This document shows positions 42,631-54,551 of a DNA stretch of 64,000 nucleotides, piece by piece (positions within the stretch are counted from its first letter, which is position 1; each line of letters opens with the position of its first letter). Below the pieces are notes generated by a model. It ran no database searches. It had not been told where the DNA came from and saw only the letters and a list, made by a program, of their open reading frames with translations. A program made the position numbers and the translations under genes. The DNA comes from Heterohyrax brucei. Taxonomy: Eukaryota > Chordata > Mammalia > Hyracoidea > Procaviidae. The stretch is taken from the NCBI GenBank assembly GCA_028571685.1, contig CM053146.1, positions 26,447,431-26,511,430 on the forward strand, in the 5' to 3' direction.

Positions 42631-42931
42631 ATAGCAGGATTACTAATTTATAACTCTCAGGGTCACTGTGAGAATTTTGAGTTAATGTTTGTACCAATAG
42701 CTATAGAAACAGCTGACGTGGAAACAAATGACTGCTTCTTCAAATCATACCATATTTCTTAATCTGCACCATAGACTGGCCCTGCCTTTTACAATATTTC
42801 CATCTTATAAATAAAAAAAAAAAAATCACCCAACAGTCTTAAATAAGGATACTGCTTTTGAAGTATACTGTATAAGGATACTGCTATTGCATGCGTGAGG
42901 TTTTATTTTTATGTAAAATAATCAGCAGGGG

Positions 42932-43118
42932 TCCCTGGGTGGTATAAACAGAGCTTGTTTACTAAGTCCAGCCAGAGACACATCAGAAAAAGACTTGACA
43001 CTCTACTTCTGAAAACCCAGCCATTGAAAACTATATGGAGTGCAGCACTGCTGTGGCATTGATGGGGTCGCCAACCGTTTGAATCAGGTAGATGGCAACT
43101 TTGGTTTGTTTATTTTTA
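42932..43118 (+). mobile_element. AfroSINE, long variant, diverged
   Basis: It starts ggtccctgggtggtataaac. The middle is cacatcagaaaaagacttga, and the 3' part (gatggggtcgccaaccgttt) has a ttggtttgttt tail. Confidence 0.8.
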
Positions 43119-45305
43119 ATAGTGGACATATTTTTATTACACATGTGGAAACTATAAGAAAAGCTAATATCATAGCAATCTATTCATAAGTTTTCTATTA
43201 ATTTGTGTCTTTATTGTAACGTTCACTTCACCACTAGTAGTAACTGAAGAAAACAAGAAAAAAGACTTTAGAAATACCTCGAAAACAAATTACACAGTCT
43301 GCTATTAGTTTCAGTGATTCACATTTCTATAGCCAGAGATAAAAACCTCAACAGTACTGATGATGTATTACTGTTTGTTATGTTTCAGATGTTGGAATTT
43401 GGAAAGATCCCACACAGTTGTTTCAGTCTGTCAGCTCACGTAATTCAGCCTGCATTTTGCTCAGCCAAACACTGTGAACTGAAAGACAGAAGTGGCTCTG
43501 ATAGACACTGTTCATCAGAAAGAGGTAGATTCATTTTCATAAGTTTGTGCTGCACTAGGCCTTAGCCTGCTCTTATGCAGTCCTTTCTGCTTTGTTAGAA
43601 AATAAGTACTCTATTACCTTTGCTTCCTACCATCACTCGTTTTGTCTTTGGCAAAAATGCCTTGCCTCCCTCTTCAATCAGATGAAATTTATTTATTTTT
43701 CCTGATGTTCTGCCTAAACTCTTCCTAAACTTTCGCTGACATAATTGGGATTATTGTTTCCTTTATCAAGCGTCACATATATTATTTATTATATATCACT
43801 GTTTCAGATTTTAGTAGTTACCACATTCCACACAGTACTATATTTTTAACATCCATTTTATAGCATATATATATGATATGCTTTATATAGAATATACATA
43901 TATGTTTATGTATGTACATGTAAAATGCTGGGTGAACTATTTTTTTTCTTTAAATAACAGAAATTAGACAGCTGGGAAATATAGGCAGGACTGTAAGGCC
44001 AAAGCATGACTCAGATTTATAATAAAAGGGGAAATATGAAACTGCCCATATTTACTAGATTTAAACTATAAACTGGTTCACAGTAGTGGAAATCAGGTGG
44101 AAAAGCCAATCAGTTACAATAAACTTTATATAAACAAGAAAAAATTTAAATCAAATTTTTGGATAAGCATAAAATTTCTTGATATAAATCATTGCTCTCA
44201 GGGTCCTCAGAAAAGGGTTATAATGAGATACAGTGATCATTTCAAACAGCATCGTTTTCAGAGCCACAGCAATGAGATTCAGGTGCTATTTCTCATGATG
44301 ACCCATAATGCTGTTAATCACGTCTTACCGAAATGCAACTGAGTGCAAGTTCCACTGGATGCTTATTTGACATTCACATAGTGTCCTTATGATGGTTTGA
44401 GTTAAGCAACAGATCTATTTGATTACGGAGAGAAAGGAATAATGGGGCCAACAGAAAATTCTTCATAGATTGTGTTTTTCTTAACTAAGAATTAGTACAT
44501 AACTGATCGAAGTTTAAGTTTAAGACAGCAATAAGACATTTTACATTGACTTTAAATGTGGAGCTGCATTTAATAATTGATCAGACCGGAGATATGTATG
44601 GAGGTCTTTTATGAATTTGAGAAGTTGAACTAAGGCATGGCCTTGGCTATATAAAAGTCATGTCTGGGTAGGATCAATACTCCTCATGGCAGCCACTGAT
44701 AATAGCAAAAGAAAGGTACATATTTATGAGCTTATAATTCAAGAGTGGAATAGAATGTGGGAAAGTATGAGGGAGGAAAATTATGTCAGACCATTCAATT
44801 TATTACTATGCACATCTACACAATTCATTTTAAAATAAAATTCTTATAAAAACATAATTCTCAGAAAGTGTTTTAGATTTGCTGTAATACAAAAAAAAAT
44901 GAGTTTCTTAGGAATAAGCTTTAGATCATGGTCATTTGCATCTGATTTCAATTAATTACAAGACTACTTAAATGTTAAGACAAGTTTTGAGTTCATGATA
45001 GTTAAGTGATATAATCTGCTAGTAGGGAAAGACATTTCCTTCTAATAACTAAATTGAGAGATCATACATTGATTTCTTCCACACGTGACATATAGTAATT
45101 AGTAAACAGGTTAAAATTGAATAGGAGGAGTTTAGGCATACAAAGAGCTTTAAAGCCATCATTGCTATACTTACAACATGGAAAATGATGAACTAACTGA
45201 AATTCAGTGACTTTCTTGGGCTCTTCAAAGAATTGGGATCACAGAGAAAATCACGGCTGAGAAATCTGTAGAGATAGGTGGATTCTAAGTCACCATAGTG
45301 TTTTT
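43119..45305. other. No gene or recognised repeat
   Basis: Largest unique-looking block in the middle of the window. It has an AT-dinucleotide-rich patch (about 43865-43925) and short open frames at 43314-43565 and 44097-44342 without recognisable domains or splice context. Confidence 0.45.
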
Positions 45306-45885
45306 GCTGTTGTTAAGTGTCATCTAGTCGGTTCTGGCTCATATCAACCCTATAAATACAACAGAACAAAACACTGTCTAATCCTGCACCATCTTCCAAA
45401 TTGTTTCTGTGTTTGAGCCCATTGTTGCAGCCACTATGTCCCTACATCTCACTGAGTTTCTTCCTCATTTTCACTGACCACTTACCAATCATGAAGTTCT
45501 TCTCCAGGGACTGATTCATCGTTATAACACATTCAAAGATAACAAATTCAATTCGTGCCACATTCCCTTCTAAGGACCATTCTGGCCGTACTTTTAAGAC
45601 AGATTTATTCTTTATCCTGACAGTACGTGGCATATTCAATAGTCTTCATCAATGCTGTAATTCAACGGCATCGATTTTCCTTCCTTCTTCCTTGTTCGTT
45701 TTCCAGCTTTTGATACACATGAACTTATTGAAAATGTCATGGATTGGGTTAACTGTAATTTGGTACTCAAGTACTAGCTTTGCCTTTTTTTTTTTTTTTT
45801 ACTATTTTAAAGACTTTCTGTTTTTTGTAGCTTTGCTCATTGCATACGTCATTTGATCTCTTGACTACCACTTCGTTATAGCATT
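45306..45885 (-). mobile_element. RTE copy R6
   Basis: An antisense 3' portion. It begins tgttgttaagtgtcatctag (tail), then cacatcaaccctataaatac-like sequence. It continues through ctccagggactgattcatcg, ttctaaggaccattctggcc and cttgactaccacttcg. A 16-base T run at about 45787-45802 sits inside it. Confidence 0.83.
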
Positions 45886-45892
45886 AAATACA

Positions 45893-46300
45893 TATATTAG
45901 GAAGAAAGAAAAATGTAAAATCTATAATTTAAGTCCCATTTTTCAGAAATAAGGAGAGAAAAACAACATAGCCTTCAAACAAGCAGAATAAAGATTATAA
46001 AAATTAGAGGAGCAATCAATGTAATTAAAAGCAAGAAAACAGTAGAGAAAATCAACAAAACCAAAAGCTGTTCTTCTTTTTTTTTTCCTAAAAGAAAAAT
46101 AAAATTAATAAACCTCTACTCAGGCCACATAAATAAAAAGAGAGAAAACAAATTATCAACTTCTGAGATGAAAAGAGGGTCCTCACTATTGATACCACAG
46201 ACATTAAAATAATAATAAAATACTAGAAATATCACTATACCCAAATATTTGATTACTTAAATGAAATTGTCTCAATTCTTGAAAGACAGAAAATACCAAT
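45893..46300 (+). mobile_element. Old L1 ORF2 fragment
   Basis: Contains the linker between endonuclease and RT: attagaggagcaatcaatgt, agagaaaatcaacaaaacca, aaagctgttcttctt, then acagacattaaaataataat. It is ancient, and the ends are imprecise. Confidence 0.65.
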
Positions 46301-46411
46301 ATGTTCTAAGGATGCAAGTCCCTGCTTTCCTGCCTGTAAACGTTTTGAAGTCAGTAACTTAGTTTTTAGATAGACTGTTACCATGAAATCAGCTCCAATT
46401 TAATTACTTAC

Positions 46412-46959
46412 TGTTAGGGATTGAATTATGTCTCCTCAAAATATTATTATTACTATTATTATTTAATCCTACCCCTTATTCTTGTCATTTGGGAATATGT
46501 TTTCTCTGTTGTGTTAAGGAGGCAGTATAAGTGTATGACATGTTTTAAGATAACTTCTTTTGAGATACAAATGAGCAGACTAAGCAATCAAGTACAAAAG
46601 AAAGGAAAGATACATCATGTGATTGCCAAGGAACTTGCCCCAGAGCAGACACAGGAAGAGATCCTTATTCTAGAGTCTGTGGCTGTAATTCAGACTTCTA
46701 GCCTTCTAAACTTGGAGAAAAAAAATCTACTTGTTAAAGCCACCCACTTGTGGTATTCTTTTATAAAAACTCACTGCCATCAGGTCAATTCTGACTCATA
46801 ATGACCATATAGGACAGAGCTAAACTACCCTATATGGTTTCCAAGGACCACCTGGTAGGTTTGAACTCCTGATTTTTTGGTTAGCAGCTGTAGCTATAGC
46901 TCTTAACCACTATACCAGTAGGGCTTCATTTCTGTTAAAGGAGTATTAAACAGCTAACA
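46412..46959 (+). mobile_element. MaLR-like solo LTR with nested AfroSINE
   Basis: It starts tgttagggattgaattatgt, matching the usual MLT1-type LTR beginning. Later it has ttgttaaagccacccacttg and tggtattct, the usual final segment. After the SINE (46765-46926) the LTR ends attaaacagctaaca. A (TAT)n stretch near 46440-46460 is expanded. No internal retroviral sequence is present. Confidence 0.72.
46765..46926 (-). mobile_element. AfroSINE nested in an LTR
   Basis: Reverse orientation. The tail side is aaactcactgccatcaggtc, then tttttggttagcagctgtag, ending ataccagtagggcttc. It splits the last 40 bp from the rest of the LTR. Confidence 0.9.
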
Positions 46960-47120
46960 CAACTTGTAACCTAAAGGTTAGTTGTCCAAACATGAAAAAA
47001 AGGACTGGCAATCTGATGCCATAAAGACTAAAGCTAAGACAACTTTATGAAACAATTCTACTCTGTAACACATGAGGTCACTGTGAGTCAGAATTAAACT
47101 GACAGCAAATGATTTTATAA
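46960..47120 (+). mobile_element. AfroSINE, diverged
   Basis: The head is degraded (aacttgtaacctaaaggtta). It has ggactggcaatctgatgcca in the middle and a tail gaggtcactgtgagtcagaa with aaactgacagcaaatg. Confidence 0.72.
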
Positions 47121-47605
47121 TACATTAATGCTTATTACAAATACATATATAATGTATATATATATTTTACTTAATAACCAGTTCAATATTCAGTTAATTC
47201 TTGAGACTGAATTAAAATTGCTGAGTACAAATAACTGGGGATCATGAAGCGACATGGAAACTATGAATAACATAATTTGTTCCTTAAGTCATCGTTCTCC
47301 AATATGTACTCCAGCAAGCAAAACAGGGAAGGAGAAATGACTACTAACATTTTTCATGACATTATGCACAGTTTATTTAAAAGGGTCCAGTCCAGTTCAC
47401 TTAGTGACATTCTTGCATTTCTAATCTGTGTTTTTGAACCTCTATTTATTTTATACGAAAAATGTATTAGTGGTAAAATAAAAACACGATAACACAGATT
47501 TAAAACAAACTGTGAGATTTTTAATGTATATTAAATGAGCTAATGTGTGAAAACATTTTGTAAAGAAACTTCTAACATATAATGGCCCTGCAATACTATC
47601 TCATG
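47121..47605. other. No gene or recognised repeat
   Basis: AT-rich sequence with a TA-rich patch near 47145-47165. Confidence 0.45.
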
Positions 47606-48040
47606 TGTTATGGGGTGATTTTTGTCTCCAAGAGAGATATATTAAAGGTCTAACCCTGTACTTGTGAATGAGGCCTTATTGTAGAATTCGGATTTTGTTT
47701 TGCTTTGTTGCAAATATTTTCTGTCAGACTAAGGTAGATGTATCAGAGCAGCATGGATCCTAATACTAAACCATTGTCAGCAGCATCTTTCAGAAGAAAA
47801 GGACAGACATGGGAACAAAGTGACACACAGGGGGAAGGATCCATTCATCTTCAAGCCGAGAAATGCCAACAGCTTCCAGAACCTAGAGGAGATGCAAAGT
47901 ATCTTCTCCTAAGCTGACAAAGAGAAACCAGAATCCTGCCATTGCCCTGAATTCAAACTACTAGCTTCCAGAACAGTAAATAAGTAAATATTTGTTCTTT
48001 AAAGCCAGCCATTTTTTTGAAGCCCCAAGCAACTAATACA
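47606..48040 (+). mobile_element. MaLR-like solo LTR
   Basis: It starts tgttatggggtgatttttgt and ends caagcaactaataca. Intermediate blocks (aggtctaaccctgtacttgt, tagcttccagaacagtaaat, tttaaagccagccat) are in MLT1-type order. No flanking duplication could be settled. Confidence 0.7.
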
Positions 48041-48458
48041 CTGTCATTTTGTTATATGTAGTGAAGAGACATTGTTCTAGATTTACTGTAAGTTGTAATG
48101 CACACGTAAAGATGCTGTTTATAATTGGTATATTGGATGCTGTTTTGCCGTGGAATAGTTTTAATATGACTGTATTTCCATGATGAAAAATAAAAGGAAT
48201 CTTAATAGTTGCCGTTATACCACCATGTTATCTCCGATTTTCCAAAAGGCAAAGATGAGTGCAAAATATTCAAGATAAATAAATTTGAATATTCTGATCA
48301 ATTTTGTTGATCTGTAATGTCTAGCAGGTTTTAGAGCAGACATTTTACCTTTTTGTTGTTGTTGCCATTTTTGCGGGTGAGGATAATCTGAATTTGTGGA
48401 AAATCTGTATCAAATCACTATCATTTATCCACTTCAACATAACAGATTTATTCCTGAA
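48041..48458. other. No gene or recognised repeat
   Basis: Unique-looking AT-rich sequence with a GTT-rich run near 48353-48365. Confidence 0.45.
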
Positions 48459-49699
48459 AGTGGGGGTGAGTCTAAGATGCTAGACTATTCAGATGATTCC
48501 CAGGTTCCCTTTAAAAACAAAGATGTGGGGAAAAAAAAAGGAACAGATTATGTATGATTTTCTATCCAAAAGGAAAGTTGAGAAAACAGACCATGCAACA
48601 GAGAATGGAGGATAGGTCCAGCAGTACCTAAGACTGGTCCGACCTGGTGGGAATCTATGCTGTGCAAGAGGATCCAGAGTAGACAGTGTAGTCAATGAAG
48701 TGATAGTGTTTGGGAAGCATTTTCCTCAGCGGAAGAGAGAGAGTGGCAGGGAGCCCATTTACGCATCTAGAATCAATGACAAATGGAATTCATTTATCAA
48801 AAGCTGATTGACTTAAGTCTAGACTGCTGCATGCAGATCTAAGACTTTCCTGTGGGATGAGCCTCTTCTCATTTTCGCAACGCTTTCTCCTCCCTTTTCA
48901 TCACTGCACCAGGCTCCATATTCTGATGCATTCCTAAGCTGGAAGTAGAACCCTTTATGTGCCCCTAAGCTATTCCCCAGACTTGGAGAGACAACAGTTT
49001 AGCAAACTAGAGAATAGAAAATCTACCAGATCCCCTAAGTCAGCAACCCAAGGCAGAAACAGGTCCTTTGCAAAGGTGCAGTAAAAAATCCACAGACCTT
49101 TAAGGGCTCTCAGCACTGCACCTGGCATCCAGTAAGCCCACTCTTCTGCGGTAAAAGCCATCTACCTTCTTTCACTAGGGAACAGGGGCAAGTCTTCCTC
49201 ACAGAAACTCAATGATAGCTGTCAGATCCCTACCTTTCTCAATGTGTTCAGCCAGTTAACTGTGTGTATACAAATCACACCCGCCTATCTAGGACACAAG
49301 GAAAGAGTATGCACCATACTCTTGCTGACTACATACAAGAAAAGTTAAAAAATGTGTGGGATCACATGCCTAGTAAAGGCTCCAACCACTTGATGATGGG
49401 ACTTTGAACCTCTAAGTCACCAATAATTAAACTAGCTCAAACAATCAGCCTATTTGGGTATTTCAAAACAAAAAGAGAAGTTTGAACACAGTAAGCCAAC
49501 ATAAATAAATGCAACAACTTTTTTCTGCCTAGAAGACAACAGTCAGTATAAAATCAGTTAAAGGGGAAGAACATGATGGTCTCAGAAAGCTTCCAAAACA
49601 AAGAATCAAGAAATTTTGCAGATGAAGAGAACCTCCTGGAATTACTGGAGGTAGAGTACAAAAGTTAGATACTTAAAATTCTTTTTTTTTTTTTTTTTT

Positions 49700-50712
49700 G
49701 GTGAATTTATATATATATATATTCTTAATTATTATTATTATTTTTATTATGACTGAGTGAAAATGTACATTCCCATATAAATTTACATGCCCACCTATAT
49801 GCAGCTTCCACTGCTCTCCCCGCCTGGTGACAGCACAATATTCGTCTCTGCTCCATATAAGTCTCATCCTACCAACAGTCTCCTTTCCCCTTCTCTCTAC
49901 CCACCCTCCTTCCTCTAGCCAGAGGTTGGTAGGATGATATCCTGTAGATGGTTAGAACCATAAAGTGCATCCAATATGGTCATTCTGCATCGCCAAGTCC
50001 AATTCATTCGTGTCCAAAGAGTGGACCTTCATTATGATTTATAGGCAAGAACAGCATCAGGGCCAGGGGCCATGCTCCCAGGGGAACCCTGAAGCCGCTG
50101 GACCATCAATTGTGGTCTTTTAGTGGAGATCTGAGGTGCACCCCATTTTATTCTTGTGTTGCCAGTGAGTCTCAACTTAGCTCCATCTCGGCTATCACTG
50201 GTGGTGTCCAGGCACCATCCAGTTCTTCTGGTCCCAGGTCTATGTAGGCACCCACTCATGTGGGTCTCTCTATCTTCTGGGTTGTCTTTACCCCATGTCA
50301 TTTTGGTCCTCAGTGATCACCCATTCCTGCTGAGTTGGGACCATTTGCTGTACCCTTGGATGGTGGCTTTTAAGACCATAGATGCCATTCACCGATGAGG
50401 GGTGCAGAGAGTCCTCTTCCCAAAATGCTACTTGTGCCAATTGGCCTCGATTTCACCTAAGAGCATACTCTCGTGCCCCCTGCTCTAGCTACTCTGTCCT
50501 TCCAATATTGGGTTAAGATGGAAGGAGTATTTATGTTATGCTGAAGTCCACTTAATATTGTTCTTTTTTCTAATGTGTGGTATCACCGATTTCACCCAAC
50601 TATATTTCTACCAACTATCTAATCTAAACCTTACCCCCCATCCTGTCTCCTTCCCATCCCCTACAGCTGTCAAAGAGTCTTTTCTTCTATACACAAGTCT
50701 GTTTTTGACATC
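49700..50712 (-). other. L1-3 3' UTR
   Basis: About 1 kb between the ORF2 stop (50713) and the tail. It includes AT-rich microsatellite patches (tatatatatatat and (TTA)n at 49708-49750) next to the poly-A end. Confidence 0.75.
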
Positions 50713-52535
50713 TTATTGTAGGAGTCTCATACAATATTTGTCCTTTTGTTGCTGAGTACTTTCACTCAACATAATGTCTTCCAGTTCAAATGAGGTCATG
50801 AGATGTTTCCTGGAATCATCATTATTCTTTATCATTGCAGAATGCTCCATTGAGTATATATACCATAGTTTACCTATCCATTCCTCTGTTGTTGGGCATC
50901 TAGGTTGATTCCATCTTCTTGCTATCATGGACTGTGCTGAGATAAACATTCTTGTGTGTGTGTCCATTGTTGTGAAAGGCCTTGATTCTGTAGGATATAT
51001 TCCAAGTAGTGGAATTACTGGGTCAAATGGTATATCTATATCCATTTTTTTTAAGGAAGCATCAGATGGCTTTCCAAAGAGGCTGGACCATTCTGCAACC
51101 CCACCAACAGTGGAGGAGAGTTCCACTTTCTCCACAGCCTCTCCAGCATTTGTTTTTTTGTGTTTTGGATCATGGCCAACCTTGTTGGGGTGAGATGGTA
51201 TCTCATTGTAGTCTTGATTTGAATTTCTTTAATAACTAAAGATCATGAACATGTCATCATGTGTTTTTTGGCTGCCTGGATCTCCTCTTTGAAGAAATGT
51301 CTGTCCACCTCCATTGATTTCTGTTGGATCTGTTGTGACAACTCCCCTCTCATTTCTAATTTGGGTTAGTTGTTTCCTTTCTTGTTTTTATATGGTAAGT
51401 TTAGCCAGTGATTTGTTAATTTTGTTGATCTTTTTTAAAAAAAAAAAAAACAGCTTTTGGTCTTCTCAAGTTTTTCAGTTGATTTTCTATTCCCTAATTC
51501 ATTTAGCTCTGCTCTGATCTTTACAATCTGGTTTCTTCTGGGGGGTTCCTCTGTTCTTTCTCTACTTGTTGAAGCTGTAGGGTTAGTTTCTTGATTTGGT
51601 TTCTTTCTTCTTTCCAGATGTGTGCATTTATGGAGATAAACAGACCCCTGAGCACTGCTTTGGCTGTATCCCATAGGTTTTGGTAGGAAGTGTTTTCGTT
51701 CTCATTGGAATCCATGAATTTCTTTATTTCATCCTTGATTTCTTCTATAATCCATGGTTTTTTGAGCAAGATGTTGTTCAGTTTCCAAGAGTTCCACTTT
51801 TTATCTATGTTTTTTCTGCTATGGATTTCGACTTTTACAGCTTTATGATCTGAGACGATGCTTTGCAGTAATTCAGTGGTATGGATTTTGTTGAGAATTG
51901 CATTATGTCCGAACACATGGTCAATTCTGGAGAATGTTCCATGTGCACTGGAGAAGAAGGTGTAATTGTTCGCTGATGGGTACTAAGTTCTGTATATATC
52001 AATGAGGATTAATTAGTTAATTGTGGCAATAAGGTCTTCTGTATCCTTACTGAGCTTTTTTCTAGATGATCTGTCCAGTATTGAGAGTGGAGTGCTGAAG
52101 TCTCCCACTATTATTGTGGAGTGAACTAACTCTTTTTTTGAGTGTAGTCAGTGTTTCTTTGATGTATTTAGGTGCTCTGATATTAGATGCATAAATATTT
52201 AATATTATTAAGATCTACTTGTCTATTTAACCTTTCAGCAATAAGTAGTATTCATCCTTGTGCCTGATGGTGAGTTTTACATTAAAATTGATTTTGTCTG
52301 AGATTAGAATTGCCACCCCTGCTCTTCTTTGTTCATTGTTTGCTTCATATATATTCTTCCATCCTTTAATTTTCAGTTTGTTCCTACCTTTAGGTCTCAA
52401 GTGAGTTTCTTGTAGATAACATATGGATGGGTCATGTCTTTTGATCCAAGATGTCACTCAATATCTATTTACTGGGGCATTCAGTCCATTCTCATTCAAT
52501 GTAATTATTGATAGATATGTGTTTAGCACTGTCAT
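50713..52535 (-). pseudogene. L1-3 ORF2 with RT deleted
   Basis: The start codon is at complement 52533-52535 (MTVLNTYLSIITL). The endonuclease part keeps WIKRHDPSICYLQETHLRPK, GVAILISDKINFN and VSDHKAVKVE (51521-51916 piece). After SYQNLWDTAKAVLRGLFISI and the linker, the frame meets the deletion at about 51315. There an mid-ORF2 segment (acaacagatccaacagaaat on its strand) joins the segment aatggaggtggacagacatt. The FADD-bearing RT region is absent. The C-terminal part is open for 140 codons (50713-51135: FDPVIPLLGIYPTESRPFTT to KDKYCMRLLQ). It could not reverse transcribe. Confidence 0.88.
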
Positions 52536-52789
52536 TGTGATATGTTTATTTTTGTGTTGCTATTTTCTCTGTTGTTCTTATTTGTCTGTTCTGGGACTTT
52601 TTTTTTGGTGAGTTGATTTTTCACCTTTTTGAGAGCTGGTTTTGTAGTTATTGAGACTCCTGTGTTACATTTCTTGATATGGTATGTTACATCTTTGTTG
52701 TGCTTTACAGTTGTCCCTACGATCCCCCTTAATAAACTATATATAAACCTAGTTTTAATTACTGCCAGTCTTGTCAACTTACCCTCCAT
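52536..52789 (-). pseudogene. L1-3 spacer frame ending in ATGA overlap with ORF2
   Basis: An 85-codon frame (VSITTKPALKKVKNQLTKKK, NKNNRENSNTKINISQ) whose TGA stop (complement 52532-52534) overlaps the ORF2 ATG (complement 52533-52535) as ATGA. It is about 70% identical over 61 residues to the L1-1 spacer frame by hand count. Confidence 0.5.
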
Positions 52790-52957
52790 CTGGAAGGACT
52801 ATAATGACTGTAGCACATCCTTCTTTTTAATATAATGGTACCATAGTTTACATGATAATCACTGGATTGCTCCTTTCAGTATTAAAGCTGTGATTGAATT
52901 TGGAGCCTTCCCTAACTGAGTAGAGTTCTGAATACTGTGTCGTTCTAAAATATAAAG

Positions 52958-53876
52958 TTAGTGGTTTTGTTCTTCTAAGCCAAAGCCAAGAATTTCTTTC
53001 AGTATTTCTTGTAGTTTTGGTTTGGTTTTTACAAAGTCTCTGAGTTTCTGTTTATCCGGGAATGTCTTAATTTCATTTTCATATTTGAAAGATAATTTTG
53101 CAGGATATATAATTCTTGGTTAGAAATTCTTCTCCATCAAGGCTTTGAATATGCCATGCCACTGTCTATGTGACAGCTGGTTTCTGCTGAGATATCTGAC
53201 AAAAGCCTACAGGGTTTCCCTCTGACTGTTAGCTTTGCTTTGAGTCTTGCTACCTTTAAGAGTTGTTGCTTATGTTTCATTTTGTTAAGCTTGATTATAA
53301 TACGTCTTGGAGTCTTTCTTTTGAGATCTATTGGGTAGCATACTATATGCATCTGAGATGTCTATATTCTCTTCCTTCATGATTTCTGGGAAGTTTTCTG
53401 TCAGCAGCTCAGCAATGATACTCTCTGTGTTCAGGTGTGTTCCTATTCAGGGACTCCAATTAATCGAAGGTTGTTCCTCTTAACAGAGTCCCACATGCTT
53501 CTTAATGCTTCTTTGCTTGTCTTTTTTCTTTCTTCTTGTTTTTCCTCATTGACGTTGGCATTAGTAGTTCTGTCTTCCAAGTCAGAAATTCTTTTTTTCC
53601 ATTTGTTCTATTCTGTTTTCTTGGCTTTGAATGGAAGTTTTTATGTCTTTGGTTTTGTTCTTGATCTGTTGGATTTCAGAGTACTGGTGTTCCATCAGAT
53701 CGAACAGCTTGCTTAATTTTTCCTTTTGTTGTGCTGCATTTTGTGTAAGGTCTAGAAAGGTTCTGTATATAATCCTTTTCCATTCATCTTCCAATGATTT
53801 CAGAAAAGTTTCTTCATCTGGAAAACTACTTGGCTGTTTTTTTTTTTTTTTTTTTTTGTGAGCCTTCTGAAGCCAT
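52958..53876 (-). pseudogene. L1-3 ORF1 remnant with expanded A run
   Basis: It starts MASEG (complement 53874-53876), and a 21-base homopolymer (53837-53857) then disturbs the frame early in the N-terminus. The coiled-coil part is open: FPDEETFLKSLEDEWKRIIY, then LMEHQYSEIQQIKNKTKDIK. The RNA-binding part has IDLKRKTPRRIIIKLNKMKH and CRLLSDISAET (53137-53352 piece). It ends near 52958. It is homologous throughout to L1-1 ORF1. Confidence 0.82.
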
Positions 53877-54155
53877 GGGTGATTTCTTGTATGCCACAAG
53901 TGTCTGTTGCTTTTTGGGTCCCGTGTGAGTAAGTAGAGGCTGGGAGAGATACTCTAAGGATGAACTGCAGATGTTTCTCTAGACTGTCTTAAAATGTAAA
54001 ACAAAAGATATCTGACTACTTCCCAAGTCAATCAGGTTTTCAGGTTTTCCAGCTGACAATGTAAGCACCTCTATATCCAACCCCAGATGACACAAACTAG
54101 TTCAAAATACAGCAATGCTACTGCCCTGTTGGCCTCTGCTGACAGTGCCCAGCCT

Positions 54156-54551
54156 TAGGTGACACTGTGTAAACTACTGCTTTTCTGGTAGAAAAGCACT
54201 CTCCTGTGGGCAAGTTCCGGCTCCCAAGCCAAGAAAAAGGTCCAACAGCAGCCACTGTATCTAAGATGGCACCCTCCGCACAGTCTGCAGATAGAGGGGC
54301 TAAAGGTGCTGAGAAGCAGTGATTCCTCTGCCTTTGTTGCCGGGCCCTCATCATAGGTGACACTGTGTAAACTACTGCTTTCTTGTCAGAGAAGCACTTT
54401 CCTGTTTGCAGGCACTGGCTCCCAGGCTAAGAATTAGGTCCCACCAAAATCTCCGTATCCAACATGGTGTCCCGCACACTGGTAGTGCAGTTCTGTACAA
54501 ACCACGCTGTGGCAGTGATAAAAAGACAAGCCCACAGTGGCTGGATTAACA
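54156..54551 (-). repeat. Two tandem ~198-bp units in the L1-3 5' UTR
   Basis: The block taggtgacactgtgtaaact starts at 54156 and again at 54354, a 198-bp period. Both units continue with actgcttt, an agaaaagcact or agaagcact block, ctggctccca-like blocks and a tccaacatgg- or tctaagatgg-type motif. Similarity is about 75% by eye. This resembles the monomer arrays of rodent L1 promoters. Confidence 0.65.

Noticed and set aside
43314-43565. 83-codon open frame in the unique block
   Set aside because: No domain, splice signals or homology visible. Length is within chance for AT-rich DNA.
46421-46801. 126-codon open frame with a poly-Tyr run
   Set aside because: It lies within a MaLR-like LTR and its nested SINE. 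The Tyr run comes from an expanded TAT-type microsatellite.
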